Source of the DNA: Gilvimarinus xylanilyticus
GTDB taxonomy: Bacteria > Pseudomonadota > Gammaproteobacteria > Pseudomonadales > Cellvibrionaceae
NCBI RefSeq assembly: GCF_024195295.1
Contig: NZ_JAMFTH010000003.1
Coordinates: 255,501 to 319,500, forward strand
Length of the DNA: 64,000 nucleotides
Direction of reading: 5' to 3'
Shown: one piece after another, positions 30,033-38,695 of the stretch
Position numbering within the stretch: the first letter of the stretch is position 1
Layout: each line of letters starts with the position of its first letter
Position numbers and translations under genes: made by a program
The notes under the pieces: model-generated
What the model saw: the letters and a program-made list of their open reading frames with translations, nothing else
The model's database searches: none
What the model was told of the DNA's origin: nothing

Positions 30033-31058
30033 TTACTTAGGCAGTTCGGTTTGCACAACCACTTTGCGATCTTCCGGATTAGGATAGTCGCCGGCCGCTT
30101 CGGTCTCACCTTTCCAGTTCACGGTAATACGGCTGGAAGAGATGCCTTTATCAACCAAATAGTCATGAACCACCTGAGCACGCTCTTTGGACAGGTTCAT
30201 GTTGTATTCGGCGGGGCCTGCGCCATCGGCATAGCCAGTTACCAGCAATTCAACCTGCAGCTCGGGCTCGGCATTGAGATCTTCTACCAAATGATCCAGG
30301 GCCTCGGGGGTCTGCAATACTGCTGAGTCAAAAGCAAACTCGGTGACCACATTAACTGGCTCCGTCTGAAGCTCAGGCTCTGGGGCCGGAGCCGCTACCG
30401 GCGTCGGCTCAGGAGCCGGCGCGGGAGCCGCAGCCGATTTCCCTTCGACATTGCCGAACTGCCACAAAACACCCAAAGTTACAGCCTGAACATCCGGTTG
30501 ACTGGCCCAATCGTCACCAAACTCGTTAATATATTGATACTGCAAACGGGTTTGCAAACGTTCCGTGGCGCGGAAGGTTATACCGGCGCCCACAGTTTCG
30601 GTCCATCCCTCTGAACCATACTGCTCTTCCAGAAAGATATCACCACCGTCTACTAAATTGGCATCATAAAAGAAACCACCGGCGCGGGCATAAGCCAGCC
30701 AACGGTCAGACAATGGCAAACCAACCAGAACCGACAGATCATAACCTTCAATCCAAATTTCTGATTTTTTACCCTGACGCGCCTGTGGGTACCAAGAAGT
30801 GGCTTCGCCAAGCTCGTGATAACCACCTTCGATAGCGAAATAATCGTTAAAACGATAACCCAGAAAAGCACCTGATGCTTCATCATCGTCTTCGCACTCA
30901 ATCGCCATATCATGGCAGGCCGATTTAAACTCGCTTCCCCCAACCTGACCACCAAGATAGAGACCAGATTTGGCGTGAGGAAACTCATCCGCCTGAACAA
31001 CGCCACTAAGGGCTAACACACTGCTGAATATTACGGGTAACCCGTTTTTCATTTTCAT
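30033..31058 (-). CDS. OmpA-family outer membrane protein with peptidoglycan-binding domain
   Basis: CAGGAGGT five bases before the ATG at 31058 sets the start (341 residues). A signal peptide ends at VVQA near residue 23. Residues about 30-200 form an eight-strand beta barrel beginning GLYLGGQVGGSEF, with a Cys pair (CHDMAIEC). A Pro/Ala/Glu linker (about 208-235) leads to the OmpA_C domain, with FAFDSAVL, VTGYADGAGPAEYNMNLSKERAQVVHDYL and a terminal DRKVVVQTEL. It anchors the outer membrane to peptidoglycan. In the peptidoglycan pocket Asp and Arg are present (ERAQ, DRKV). Confidence 0.92.
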   Translation of the reverse strand: MKMKNGLPVIFSSVLALSGVVQADEFPHAKSGLYLGGQVGGSEFKSACHDMAIECEDDDEASGAFLGYRFNDYFAIEGGYHELGEATSWYPQARQGKKSEIWIEGYDLSVLVGLPLSDRWLAYARAGGFFYDANLVDGGDIFLEEQYGSEGWTETVGAGITFRATERLQTRLQYQYINEFGDDWASQPDVQAVTLGVLWQFGNVEGKSAAAPAPAPEPTPVAAPAPEPELQTEPVNVVTEFAFDSAVLQTPEALDHLVEDLNAEPELQVELLVTGYADGAGPAEYNMNLSKERAQVVHDYLVDKGISSSRITVNWKGETEAAGDYPNPEDRKVVVQTELPK

Positions 31059-31208
31059 ATGTACCTCCTGTAAAATACACGATTCGAAACTTCCACCTGC
31101 TAATGCTATCACATGCACAGGACCAGTATACGGTGGCCCTGCCCCCAGGGTGCGGCAGTGATAACTATGACCTATAAATACTTAATGCGCTAGCAACTCT
31201 TTGGGGCC

Positions 31209-32660
31209 CTAGCGCTTTTCCAGACGCCTGCGGAATTCAGCCATTACAGCATTATACAGCTCGACCCCCAAATAGTGATCTTCGACCGCTGACTCAACTG
31301 AGGGATTGTCGTTGACCTCTATAATATAGACCTTATTACCGTCTTGTTTAAGGTCCACGCCGTAGAAACCATCCCCTATAAGACGACAAGCATTAACGGC
31401 GGCTTTTAATACGGGTTTGGGCACTTCGAAGGTCGCCATAGCATCGAACCCGCCCGAGGCCCCCTTACCGGCGCCGTGATTATAGATCTGCCAATGATTT
31501 TGCGCCATATAATAACGACAGGCGTACAGCGGCTGGCCGTTTAGCACACCAATGCGCCAATCAAATTCGGTGTAGAGATACCCCTGGGCAAGCAAGAGCG
31601 CACTACGGCGAAACATTTCCTGTAACAGCACCTTTAACTCTTCCAGACTTTGCGCCTTCTTCACCCCGACCGAGAAGGAGCCATCGGGTATTTTTAATAC
31701 CACCGGCAGGCCCAACTCTTCAATCAACGCCTGCTCGCGGCCACAATCGGCCCGAGTTAAAATACGCGTAGGCGGCATGGGTAACTTGTGAGTGTCAAGC
31801 AGCTGCGTCAGATAGACTTTATTAGTACAGCGCAAAATGGAATCTGGATCATCCATCACCACTAAACCTTCGGCCTGGGCGCGGCGGGCAAACCGATAGG
31901 TAAAGTGATTGACCGAGGTGGTGGCACGCACGAATAATGCGTCATACTCGACCAAACGGGCAAAATCTTTTCGCCCTATGGTTTCTGCCCAAATTCCCTG
32001 GCGCGCCGCCGCCTGAATAAAACGTTTGATCGCCAGGGGATTGCTAGGTGGCATGGCCTCATCAGGATCCACCAGTATCGCCAAATCATACTTGTAGGTT
32101 TTGCGCGCTCGGGGTTTGCGCCAAATCAGACGGCTGTAATCGTCCAAAGCCTCCGCAAACAGGCTCTGCTCGGTTTCATTCAATTGCGCGAGCGAGGCCG
32201 ATTCGACCGAGCTTAGACGCCAGCCCCCACGTTTGACGAACTGCAGACGGATAACTGGAACGGGTAACTGTTCAAAGATACGCCGCGCCACATCCGTCAA
32301 TTCGGGATACGCCGACCGACCAAAACACACCAGCATTGACCATCTGTCCTGCTCACCGGCAAACGTTTGCAATTGGCTGTCGAGATCGGGCACCAGGGCG
32401 AGCACCGCTTGCCACTGACGCCCAGAAAGATCACGCAACGCTTTAACCGAAGGGATGACCTGATCGCCCCGGGCCTCGGCCAACAGAGAACAGTAATATC
32501 CGCTAGACAAGTAATCGTAATTGCGGCATAAATTGATCACCCGACACCGCACCGGGGATGCTTGCTCCACCAAGTAATTCTGAGCCAGCATTACATCGAC
32601 CGAAGGGTAAAGTCCCTCCCAGTCAGACAGTTTATCCACTACGATTTTTAATTGGGTCAT
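31209..32660 (-). CDS. RimK-like ATP-grasp ligase with N-terminal RLAN domain
   Basis: A 483-residue protein. The N-terminal part (about 1-190, VVDKLSDWEGLYPSVDVM..., SSGYYCSLLAEARGD) fits the RLAN domain; the C-terminal part is a RimK-type ATP-grasp: ADCGREQALIEELGLPVVLKIPDGSFSVGVKKAQ binds ATP, FDWRIGVLNGQPLYACRY and VYIIEVNDNPSVE carry the Mg ligands. Such enzymes ligate amino acids or peptides to a carboxylate through an acyl phosphate. It is divergently paired (102 bp between starts) with a GNAT-C39 peptidase fusion, a combination known as a conserved but uncharacterised amidoligase system. Confidence 0.88.
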   Translation of the reverse strand: MTQLKIVVDKLSDWEGLYPSVDVMLAQNYLVEQASPVRCRVINLCRNYDYLSSGYYCSLLAEARGDQVIPSVKALRDLSGRQWQAVLALVPDLDSQLQTFAGEQDRWSMLVCFGRSAYPELTDVARRIFEQLPVPVIRLQFVKRGGWRLSSVESASLAQLNETEQSLFAEALDDYSRLIWRKPRARKTYKYDLAILVDPDEAMPPSNPLAIKRFIQAAARQGIWAETIGRKDFARLVEYDALFVRATTSVNHFTYRFARRAQAEGLVVMDDPDSILRCTNKVYLTQLLDTHKLPMPPTRILTRADCGREQALIEELGLPVVLKIPDGSFSVGVKKAQSLEELKVLLQEMFRRSALLLAQGYLYTEFDWRIGVLNGQPLYACRYYMAQNHWQIYNHGAGKGASGGFDAMATFEVPKPVLKAAVNACRLIGDGFYGVDLKQDGNKVYIIEVNDNPSVESAVEDHYLGVELYNAVMAEFRRRLEKR

Positions 32661-32762
32661 CGGCTTTACACCCTCTGGCTACACCCACGCTAAAGGCGCA
32701 AGTGTGGCAAGTTTTTCACAATTAGCAACGATTAAAATACAATTTTGACGAGCCACCTTGTT

Positions 32763-33860
32763 ATGCCTCACCGCCCCCCCATACGCACCGCCCAAGGGAG
32801 TGACCTGGACGCTCTGGTCGAGCTGGAAAAACGCTGCTTTGCCACCGACCGACTTAGCCGGCGGAGCCTAAGACATTTTCTGAGTGCAGGGCAGCACCAG
32901 CTGCTCGTGTGTGGCGAACCCGTGCAGGCCTACATCCTGCTTTTATTTCGCCGAGGTACTTCGCTGGTAAGAATTTACTCGCTGGCGGTTGATCCCGCTT
33001 GGCGCGGTCGAGGCATGGCACGGCAATTGATGGAAGCCGCCGAGCAGCGGGCCCACGAGCATCAGGCTCTGTTTTTACGCCTGGAAGTGGCTGCCAATAA
33101 TCATCCCGCCCGCGCGCTTTACTCGGCACTGGGTTACCATTCTATCGATACATTACCGGCCTACTACGAAGACGGCGGCGATGGCTTGCGCCTGGAAAAA
33201 AGGCTCGTGCGTCACCTTACCCAATCGCCGCGCCTACCCTTCTATGCCCAAACGACTGAATTTACCTGCGGCCCGGCTGCGGCACTAATGGCGATGGAGC
33301 ACCTGCAACCGGAACGTCAATTTTCCCAAATCGATGAGATTAACCTATGGCGTGAAGCCACCACCGTATTTATGACTCAGGGGCACGGTGGCTGCTCCCC
33401 CCAAGGGCTGGCACTGGCGCTGAGCAACCGCGGGTTTAAGGTTGAACTACTTCAGTCCAGCGATTGCATCCCCTTTATCGACAGCGTGCGCCGCGAAGAT
33501 AAAAAACAGTTAATTGCAGCCGTACACCACTACTTTGTTGAGCAGCTGGCCCATACCTTCACCCGCGTTGAAACTACCGCCCTGACTACTGAACGTCTGC
33601 GCCAAGCCCTGCAGCAAGGGTACCGAACTCTTCTCCTTATCAGTACTTATCAGCTCAACCGCAATAAAGCCCCTCATTGGGTTTGGTTGGTCGCCATGGA
33701 CGATAATTTTGCCTATATCAACGACCCCGATTGCGACCCGGATGACCGCCGTAGCGCTATTGATAACACCTACCTCCCGATCCGACTCACGATGCTGGAT
33801 AAGCTTCTTGGCTACGGTAAACGCGGTTACCGCGCCGCTATCAATTTTGGTAATAAATAA
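32763..33860 (+). CDS. GNAT acetyltransferase fused to a C39-like cysteine peptidase
   Basis: ATG 32763 is chosen over an upstream TTG and gives 365 residues. Residues about 8-140 form a RimI-like GNAT domain with SLAVDPAWRGRGMARQLMEAAE (acetyl-CoA loop) and ANNHPARALYSALGY. From about 160 a C39/papain-like peptidase begins: FYAQTTEFTCGPAAALMAM has the nucleophile Cys169, and APHWVWLVAMDDNFAYINDPD holds the His and Asp. No signal peptide, so cytoplasmic. It faces the RLAN ATP-grasp gene. Together they suggest synthesis, acetylation and cleavage of a small peptide; substrate unknown. Confidence 0.88.
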   Translation: MPHRPPIRTAQGSDLDALVELEKRCFATDRLSRRSLRHFLSAGQHQLLVCGEPVQAYILLLFRRGTSLVRIYSLAVDPAWRGRGMARQLMEAAEQRAHEHQALFLRLEVAANNHPARALYSALGYHSIDTLPAYYEDGGDGLRLEKRLVRHLTQSPRLPFYAQTTEFTCGPAAALMAMEHLQPERQFSQIDEINLWREATTVFMTQGHGGCSPQGLALALSNRGFKVELLQSSDCIPFIDSVRREDKKQLIAAVHHYFVEQLAHTFTRVETTALTTERLRQALQQGYRTLLLISTYQLNRNKAPHWVWLVAMDDNFAYINDPDCDPDDRRSAIDNTYLPIRLTMLDKLLGYGKRGYRAAINFGNK

Positions 33861-34044
33861 CCCGGCTTTGTAATTTTTCTAAACGCCTCGATCATTGCGA
33901 TGCCAATGTCGCGTTAAATCCTTCGCACACGGCGCTTGTATGCGCATGTCGGGCTGGCTCGCTAGTTGCACTCCTGCCAAGTGCAGTAAAGCCACTGCTT
34001 GGCTGCACTGGCAGTCAGTCACATTTTCGCAACCGGAGTTTGCT

Positions 34045-34248
34045 ATGAACGCTGAACAACTTAAAGGCAACTGGCATCAATTAAAGGGCGAAGCCCTGGA
34101 ACAATGGGGCCGACTAACGGACGATGATATCGACAAAGTGCTAGGCGAGCGAGAAAAGCTGGTGGGTAAAATTCAGGAGCGCTACGGCCTGAGTAAGGAA
34201 GCGGCCGAACACGAAGTGAATGTCTGGTCGGTCAAATTTGAACAGTAA
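34045..34248 (+). CDS. CsbD-family stress protein
   Basis: From ATG 34045 (CGGAG nine bases upstream) a 67-residue hydrophilic protein is made: MNAEQLKGNWHQLKGEALEQWGRLTDDD and the helical YGLSKEAAEHEV follow the CsbD pattern. The longer open frame upstream has no family support. CsbD proteins are abundant under general stress, with unknown biochemical role. It lies 20 bp upstream of the ExoD gene, probably cotranscribed. Confidence 0.9.
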   Translation: MNAEQLKGNWHQLKGEALEQWGRLTDDDIDKVLGEREKLVGKIQERYGLSKEAAEHEVNVWSVKFEQ

Positions 34249-34268
34249 TTTTACCAGGAGAGACAACA

Positions 34269-34829
34269 GTGGAGACGCTAACCCGAACGGTTGAGCAAAT
34301 TCAAAACGCCGAGCGTGAAGACAGAATCCATTTGGGAAAAGTGGTAGACACATTTGCCAGCCGCGGTTTCGGGCCACTGTTGCTAATTCCCGCTTTGATC
34401 ACGTTTTTACCCACGGGGGGAATACCCGGGGTACCCGCCGTCTGTGGCGTCGTGATGATACTTTTGGCGGGACAACTATTGGTGGGACAGCAAAAACCTT
34501 GGATACCTCAAAGGCTTTCTCGCATGAGCGTAGAACGAGAGAAGTTCGTTCGCCTGCTGGAGAAATCCAAAGGGTTTACGCACACCGTAGACAAAGTGAT
34601 TAAACCCAGATTTCAATGGATAACGGGCAAACAAGCCAGCCGCTGGATCGCGGCTCTCATTATGGTGTTGGCCGGCTCGTTGATTGTTTTGGGGCCTATC
34701 CCTTTTGCCGCCGCCATCCCCTCGGGAATTCTAGTATTGATATCGCTGGGATTAGTCGCCAAGGATGGTTTACTGATTATAAGCGGCGTAACACTCAGTG
34801 TTACCGCCGCTTTCTTTCTGCTCAGATAA
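34269..34829 (+). CDS. ExoD-family membrane protein
   Basis: A 186-residue protein starting at GTG 34269 with AGGAGA upstream. Residues about 20-75 and 130-185 are hydrophobic, and the signature FGPLLLIPALITFLPTGGIPGVPAVCG plus GPIPFAAAIPSGILVLISLGLVAKDGLLI matches ExoD. Named from Rhizobium exopolysaccharide and alkali-stress phenotypes; the mechanism is unknown. Pairing with CsbD suggests a stress-related unit. Confidence 0.88.
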   Translation: METLTRTVEQIQNAEREDRIHLGKVVDTFASRGFGPLLLIPALITFLPTGGIPGVPAVCGVVMILLAGQLLVGQQKPWIPQRLSRMSVEREKFVRLLEKSKGFTHTVDKVIKPRFQWITGKQASRWIAALIMVLAGSLIVLGPIPFAAAIPSGILVLISLGLVAKDGLLIISGVTLSVTAAFFLLR

Positions 34830-34834
34830 CCGGA

Positions 34835-35110
34835 TTAGAAATAACTGCCGGTATAGTCACTGGCGGGCTTACCGGGCCGATTGTTAGCGCTTTGGTTAGG
34901 GATTTCGTTAATTTTACCACCGCGCGCCAGAAACGCCTCGACTTGCTGTGATAGCTCGGTGCGCAACCTCTCTCGCGAGGCTATATTAAAGTCTTCAGAA
35001 GAAGCGCCGGTCGACTCCGATGCCGTCTCAACAGTATCACTGTCTTCAGAGTCCAGCTCTTCATCGCGGTCCAAATTACGGGTTTCGTCAAGCTCATATT
35101 GACTCGCCAT
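34835..35110 (-). CDS. sutA: SutA-like RNA polymerase-binding regulator
   Basis: A 91-residue protein whose first half is extremely acidic and disordered (ETRNLDRDEELDSEDSD) and whose second half has the SutA-type helix and tail: TELSQQVEAFLARGGKINEIPNQ and PGKPASDYTGSYF. The same layout (acidic arm, FLSRGGKVQEI, proline-Lys tail) is found in Pseudomonas aeruginosa SutA, which binds RNA polymerase beta and raises expression of growth-related genes under slow growth. Location near glnK-amtB and comM agrees with the Pseudomonas neighbourhood as I remember it. Identification rests on pattern, not alignment score. Confidence 0.72.
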   Translation of the reverse strand: MASQYELDETRNLDRDEELDSEDSDTVETASESTGASSEDFNIASRERLRTELSQQVEAFLARGGKINEIPNQSANNRPGKPASDYTGSYF

Positions 35111-35377
35111 ATAAACACCTCTATTAAAACGTGTGCTACAAAACTCGCCAGCGTTAAACGCGAAAACATCGGGATGTTGTCTCCCGTGGCCCGCTATTTT
35201 TGCTTTTATTTTTGTGTCTTTATAGCGTATCAGGCGGTCTAGGTCACAACTTTTTTCGACTTTTTTAGGTCAGTTTTTTATTAGCCGAAATCCCGACTTT
35301 AATTTTTGTTATTTACGCTATTTTCACTTTGCACACTTACCATTCTCTGGGTAAACTTTGCGGTTTTGAGTCCGCCT

Positions 35378-35710
35378 ATGACGCCTCAGCGTATTCTCAA
35401 ACAGTTTCCCGAGCTGGCCCCCTTCCCCCCCGAGCAACAGCAGCAGTTGTTTCAGGCCGCCCAAAAAGATGCCTTTGGCCCCGACTTAAAGCTCGAGCGC
35501 TGGCGGGGTAATATCCTGAACTTTGCGCTTATGTTTGCGGTCTCAGCGCTCTTTGTCGCTTGGTTGGCCCCAGCGCTCGCCCTGTCGCGGGATCTTGCTG
35601 CACTGGTTATGCTAGTGGTGATTCTGCCCGCCTTTTTTATTCTCCAACAGCGCCGCTACCAACGCCTCATCAGGCGTTCGCTCGCCCGGCAGATAAACGC
35701 CTTAGATTAA
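35378..35710 (+). CDS. Small two-helix membrane protein, unknown
   Basis: ATG 35378 gives 110 residues; a TTG 72 bp upstream would add a further hydrophobic helix. The N-terminal 40 residues are hydrophilic with PPEQQQQLFQAAQKDAFGPDLKLERW, followed by two transmembrane segments (about 47-67 and 70-88) and a basic tail QRRYQRLIRRSLARQ. No known family is recognised. It stands alone and ends at a bidirectional terminator. The 267 bp before it are AT-rich and look like promoter DNA for it and for the sutA-like gene. Confidence 0.5.
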   Translation: MTPQRILKQFPELAPFPPEQQQQLFQAAQKDAFGPDLKLERWRGNILNFALMFAVSALFVAWLAPALALSRDLAALVMLVVILPAFFILQQRRYQRLIRRSLARQINALD

Positions 35711-35727
35711 GAAAATCACCCAGATAC

Positions 35728-35757
35728 AAAAAAAGCGCCCCAAAGGCGCTTTTTTTG
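35728..35757. terminator. Bidirectional intrinsic terminator
   Basis: AAAAAAAGCGCC / GGCGCTTTTTTT hairpin with a short CCAAA-type loop, between the small membrane protein gene on plus and the PII gene on minus. Confidence 0.85.
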
Positions 35758-35774
35758 CGTTTCATTCAAGGCTG

Positions 35775-36185
<411 letters not shown>

Positions 36186-36257
36186 TTAGAGGTAAAGATA
36201 CACGCTGTGCGCGGGAAAATCATCCTTAAGCCCCGTTTAACACCACAACCGTGAGAG

Positions 36258-36297
36258 AAAACAAAATCTGCGACCCGCTTGGGGCCGCAGATTTTAA
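36258..36297 (-). terminator. Intrinsic terminator of amtB
   Basis: A ten-base perfect stem AAAATCTGCG / CGCAGATTTT with inner CCC/GGG pairing (36263-36295) lies 3 bp past the amtB stop and is followed on minus by GTTTTC. It separates amtB from the downstream PII gene, which may thus have its own promoter. Confidence 0.75.
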
Positions 36298-36300
36298 GAC

Positions 36301-37569
36301 TTACTTAGATGAAGTGAACTCTGGGTAGGCTTCCATACCGCATTCGGCAAGGTCCACACCCTCGTACTCTTCCTCTTCGCTGACGCGCAGGCCAATCACC
36401 AGTTTGATCAGGAACCAGACGAACAAGCTCAGTACAAACACCCAGGTGAAGATAGTCAGGGCACCGATGATCTGGCCGCTGAAGCTCGCGCCATCGTTGG
36501 TCAAAGGCACTACCAGCAGACCAAACAGACCCACAACACCGTGTACCGAGATCGCACCCACAGGATCGTCGATTTTCAGCTTATCCAGAGTGATGATTGA
36601 GAAGACCACAATCACGCCACCCACAGCACCGATCAGGGTTGCACCCAGTGCAGTCGGGGTAGAAGGCTCAGCGGTAATCGCTACCAGACCTGCCAATGCA
36701 CCGTTCAGCGCCATGGTCAGATCGGCCTTGCCGAACAGGATGCGAGCAACAAACAGCGCAGCGACCAAACCACCAGCAGCGGCGGCATTAGTGTTCAAAA
36801 ACACCATAGCCACAGAGTTGGCGTTGGCGATATCGCCCAGCTTCAGTACCGAGCCGCCGTTAAAGCCGAACCAGCCCATCCACAGGATGAAAGTACCCAG
36901 GGTCGCCAGCGGCAGGTTAGCACCCGTGATCGCGTGAATTTCGCCATTGGGACCGTATTTACCTTTACGTGCACCCAGCAGGATAACACCGGCCAGAGCA
37001 GCAGCGGCGCCAGCCATATGCACAATGCCAGAGCCGGCAAAGTCAGAGAAGCCCAGGTCGCCCAGGTTATACAGGCCCAGCACGTCATTGCCGCCCCAGG
37101 TCCAACCGCCTTCTACTGGGTAGATAAAGCCAGTCATAACCACCGCGAACAGCAGGAATGCCCACAGCTTCATACGCTCGGCAACCGCACCAGAAACGAT
37201 TGACATAGCGGTTGCTACGAATACCACCTGGAAGAAAAAGTCAGAGGCGCCCGAGTAGATAGAGCCACCTTCAAAACCGCCGTCACGGCCTGCAAAATCC
37301 GACAAAGTGCCAGCTACATCGACCGATTCGATGCCGGAAAGAAAGATACCGCCGCCATACATAAAGTAGTAGCCGCACACCAGGTACATAATGCACGAGA
37401 TGGAGTACAGAGCGACGTTTTTGGTCAAAATTTCGGTGGTGTTCTTCGCCCGAACCAGACCGGACTCCAGCATGGCAAAGCCCGCTGCCATCCACATTAC
37501 CAGCGCGCCACACACCAGAAAGTAAAAGGTGTCCATGGCGTACTGCAGATGAAAAATATTATTTTCCAT
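36301..37569 (-). CDS. amtB: Ammonium transporter AmtB
   Basis: A 422-residue protein with eleven hydrophobic segments. The conserved gate and pore motifs are seen: DFAGSGIVHMAGAAAALAG with the Asp and the first pore His, and GAISVHGVVGLFGLL with the second pore His; LWMGWFGFNGGS precedes. The N-terminus lacks a cleavable signal peptide, and the cytoplasmic tail ends in ECGMEAYPEF. It carries ammonium and is blocked by GlnK when nitrogen is plentiful. It follows glnK by 30 bp, the universal glnK-amtB pair. Confidence 0.97.
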   Translation of the reverse strand: MENNIFHLQYAMDTFYFLVCGALVMWMAAGFAMLESGLVRAKNTTEILTKNVALYSISCIMYLVCGYYFMYGGGIFLSGIESVDVAGTLSDFAGRDGGFEGGSIYSGASDFFFQVVFVATAMSIVSGAVAERMKLWAFLLFAVVMTGFIYPVEGGWTWGGNDVLGLYNLGDLGFSDFAGSGIVHMAGAAAALAGVILLGARKGKYGPNGEIHAITGANLPLATLGTFILWMGWFGFNGGSVLKLGDIANANSVAMVFLNTNAAAAGGLVAALFVARILFGKADLTMALNGALAGLVAITAEPSTPTALGATLIGAVGGVIVVFSIITLDKLKIDDPVGAISVHGVVGLFGLLVVPLTNDGASFSGQIIGALTIFTWVFVLSLFVWFLIKLVIGLRVSEEEEYEGVDLAECGMEAYPEFTSSK

Positions 37570-37599
37570 TGCTTAATCCCCGTTTGTTGTCAATTCGTT

Positions 37600-37938
<339 letters not shown>

Positions 37939-37951
37939 TTATTGTGCTCCT

Positions 37952-37978
37952 AAAAAAACCCGCACCCGAGAGTGCGGG
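37952..37978 (-). terminator. Terminator-like hairpin in the glnK leader (possible attenuator)
   Basis: On minus, CCCGCAC / GTGCGGG (7 perfect pairs, 6-nt loop) is followed directly by seven T's and then AGGAG and the glnK ATG, 14 bases after the T-run. It lies inside the transcript predicted from the sigma-54 promoter, so full transcription must pass it. Confidence 0.75.
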
Positions 37979-38082
37979 AAACACTGGAAAGACAGACCTG
38001 TTTACGTACCTGAGCATCGCAAACAGAAACGCTGACCCATTAAAGGGGCATTAGCCCTTTGCTGTGTACTCGGTCACAACTT

Positions 38083-38098
38083 TGCACAGAGCAGGCCA
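38083..38098 (-). promoter_or_regulatory. Sigma-54 promoter of glnK-amtB
   Basis: TGGCCTGCTCTGTGCA on minus fits the -24/-12 consensus TGGCACG-N4-TTGCA with GG and GC exactly 10 bases apart. The predicted start near 38072 leaves a leader of about 134 nt. Confidence 0.7.
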
Positions 38099-38184
38099 AC
38101 AAACAAATACTCTTAAAAATCATAGCCTTACAAAATAATACGGCGTGAAAAACCGGACTAAAACGCGGCCCAGCCAAGCAAGTT

Positions 38185-38231
38185 GCACCATTTTTGTGCC
38201 ACCCCCAAAAAGACGCGCACCATTAATGCAC
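38185..38231 (-). promoter_or_regulatory. Tandem NtrC-binding sites upstream of glnK
   Basis: GCACCATTTTTGTGC at 38185-38199 is a GCAC-N7-GTGC dyad like the strong NtrC site of E. coli glnA. A second, half-conserved site at 38217-38231 reads GTGCATTAATGGTGC on minus. Centres are 32 bp apart (three helical turns) and about 120 and 152 bp before the predicted start. Confidence 0.65.
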
Positions 38232-38385
38232 CAAATCCAGTCAGGCCACTCAAATGGCGCGTAATGCCTAAAATGCGCGCACCAGAATGCGTCTTTTGCG
38301 CGCCTAGGCCTCTCGTCGGGCGGCCACTATCGGCGCTGTCACGCCAGTGTGTACAATAGAGGGCACCAAAAATGACGGACTGATT

Positions 38386-38625
38386 ATGCCAACCACCGCC
38401 CAACAACTGTTTGAAGAACTGAAACGCCAACTGCCCAACTTAGAAAACCTGCCGCGCCCCGAGCTAAACCGGGCCCTGCAGGCGGCTGTGCGCAAACTGG
38501 ATCTGGTCAGCCGAGAAGAGTTCGAGGCCCAGGCGGCGGTGCTGGGCCGCACCCGGGCAAGACTTGAAGCACTGGAAGCCAAAGTTCAGACGTGGGAAGC
38601 CCAGGAAAGAAAGCCCCAAGCTTGA
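38386..38625 (+). CDS. ubiK: UbiK ubiquinone biosynthesis accessory factor
   Basis: ATG 38386 gives 79 residues: an amphipathic N-terminal half (AQQLFEELKRQLPNLENLPRPEL), then SREEFEAQAAVLGRTRARLEALEAKVQ, the conserved C-terminal coiled coil of the BMFP/YqiC family. UbiK pairs with UbiJ in the soluble Ubi metabolon in E. coli and YqiC affects membrane fusion in vitro. Located between the glnK regulatory region and comM as in Pseudomonas. Confidence 0.88.
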   Translation: MPTTAQQLFEELKRQLPNLENLPRPELNRALQAAVRKLDLVSREEFEAQAAVLGRTRARLEALEAKVQTWEAQERKPQA

Positions 38626-38695
38626 CCCCGAACGCGGAGCTATCTAGCCTTAGCGGGTAAGGACACCCTCACGACAAAGGACTGTTAATCGTTAT

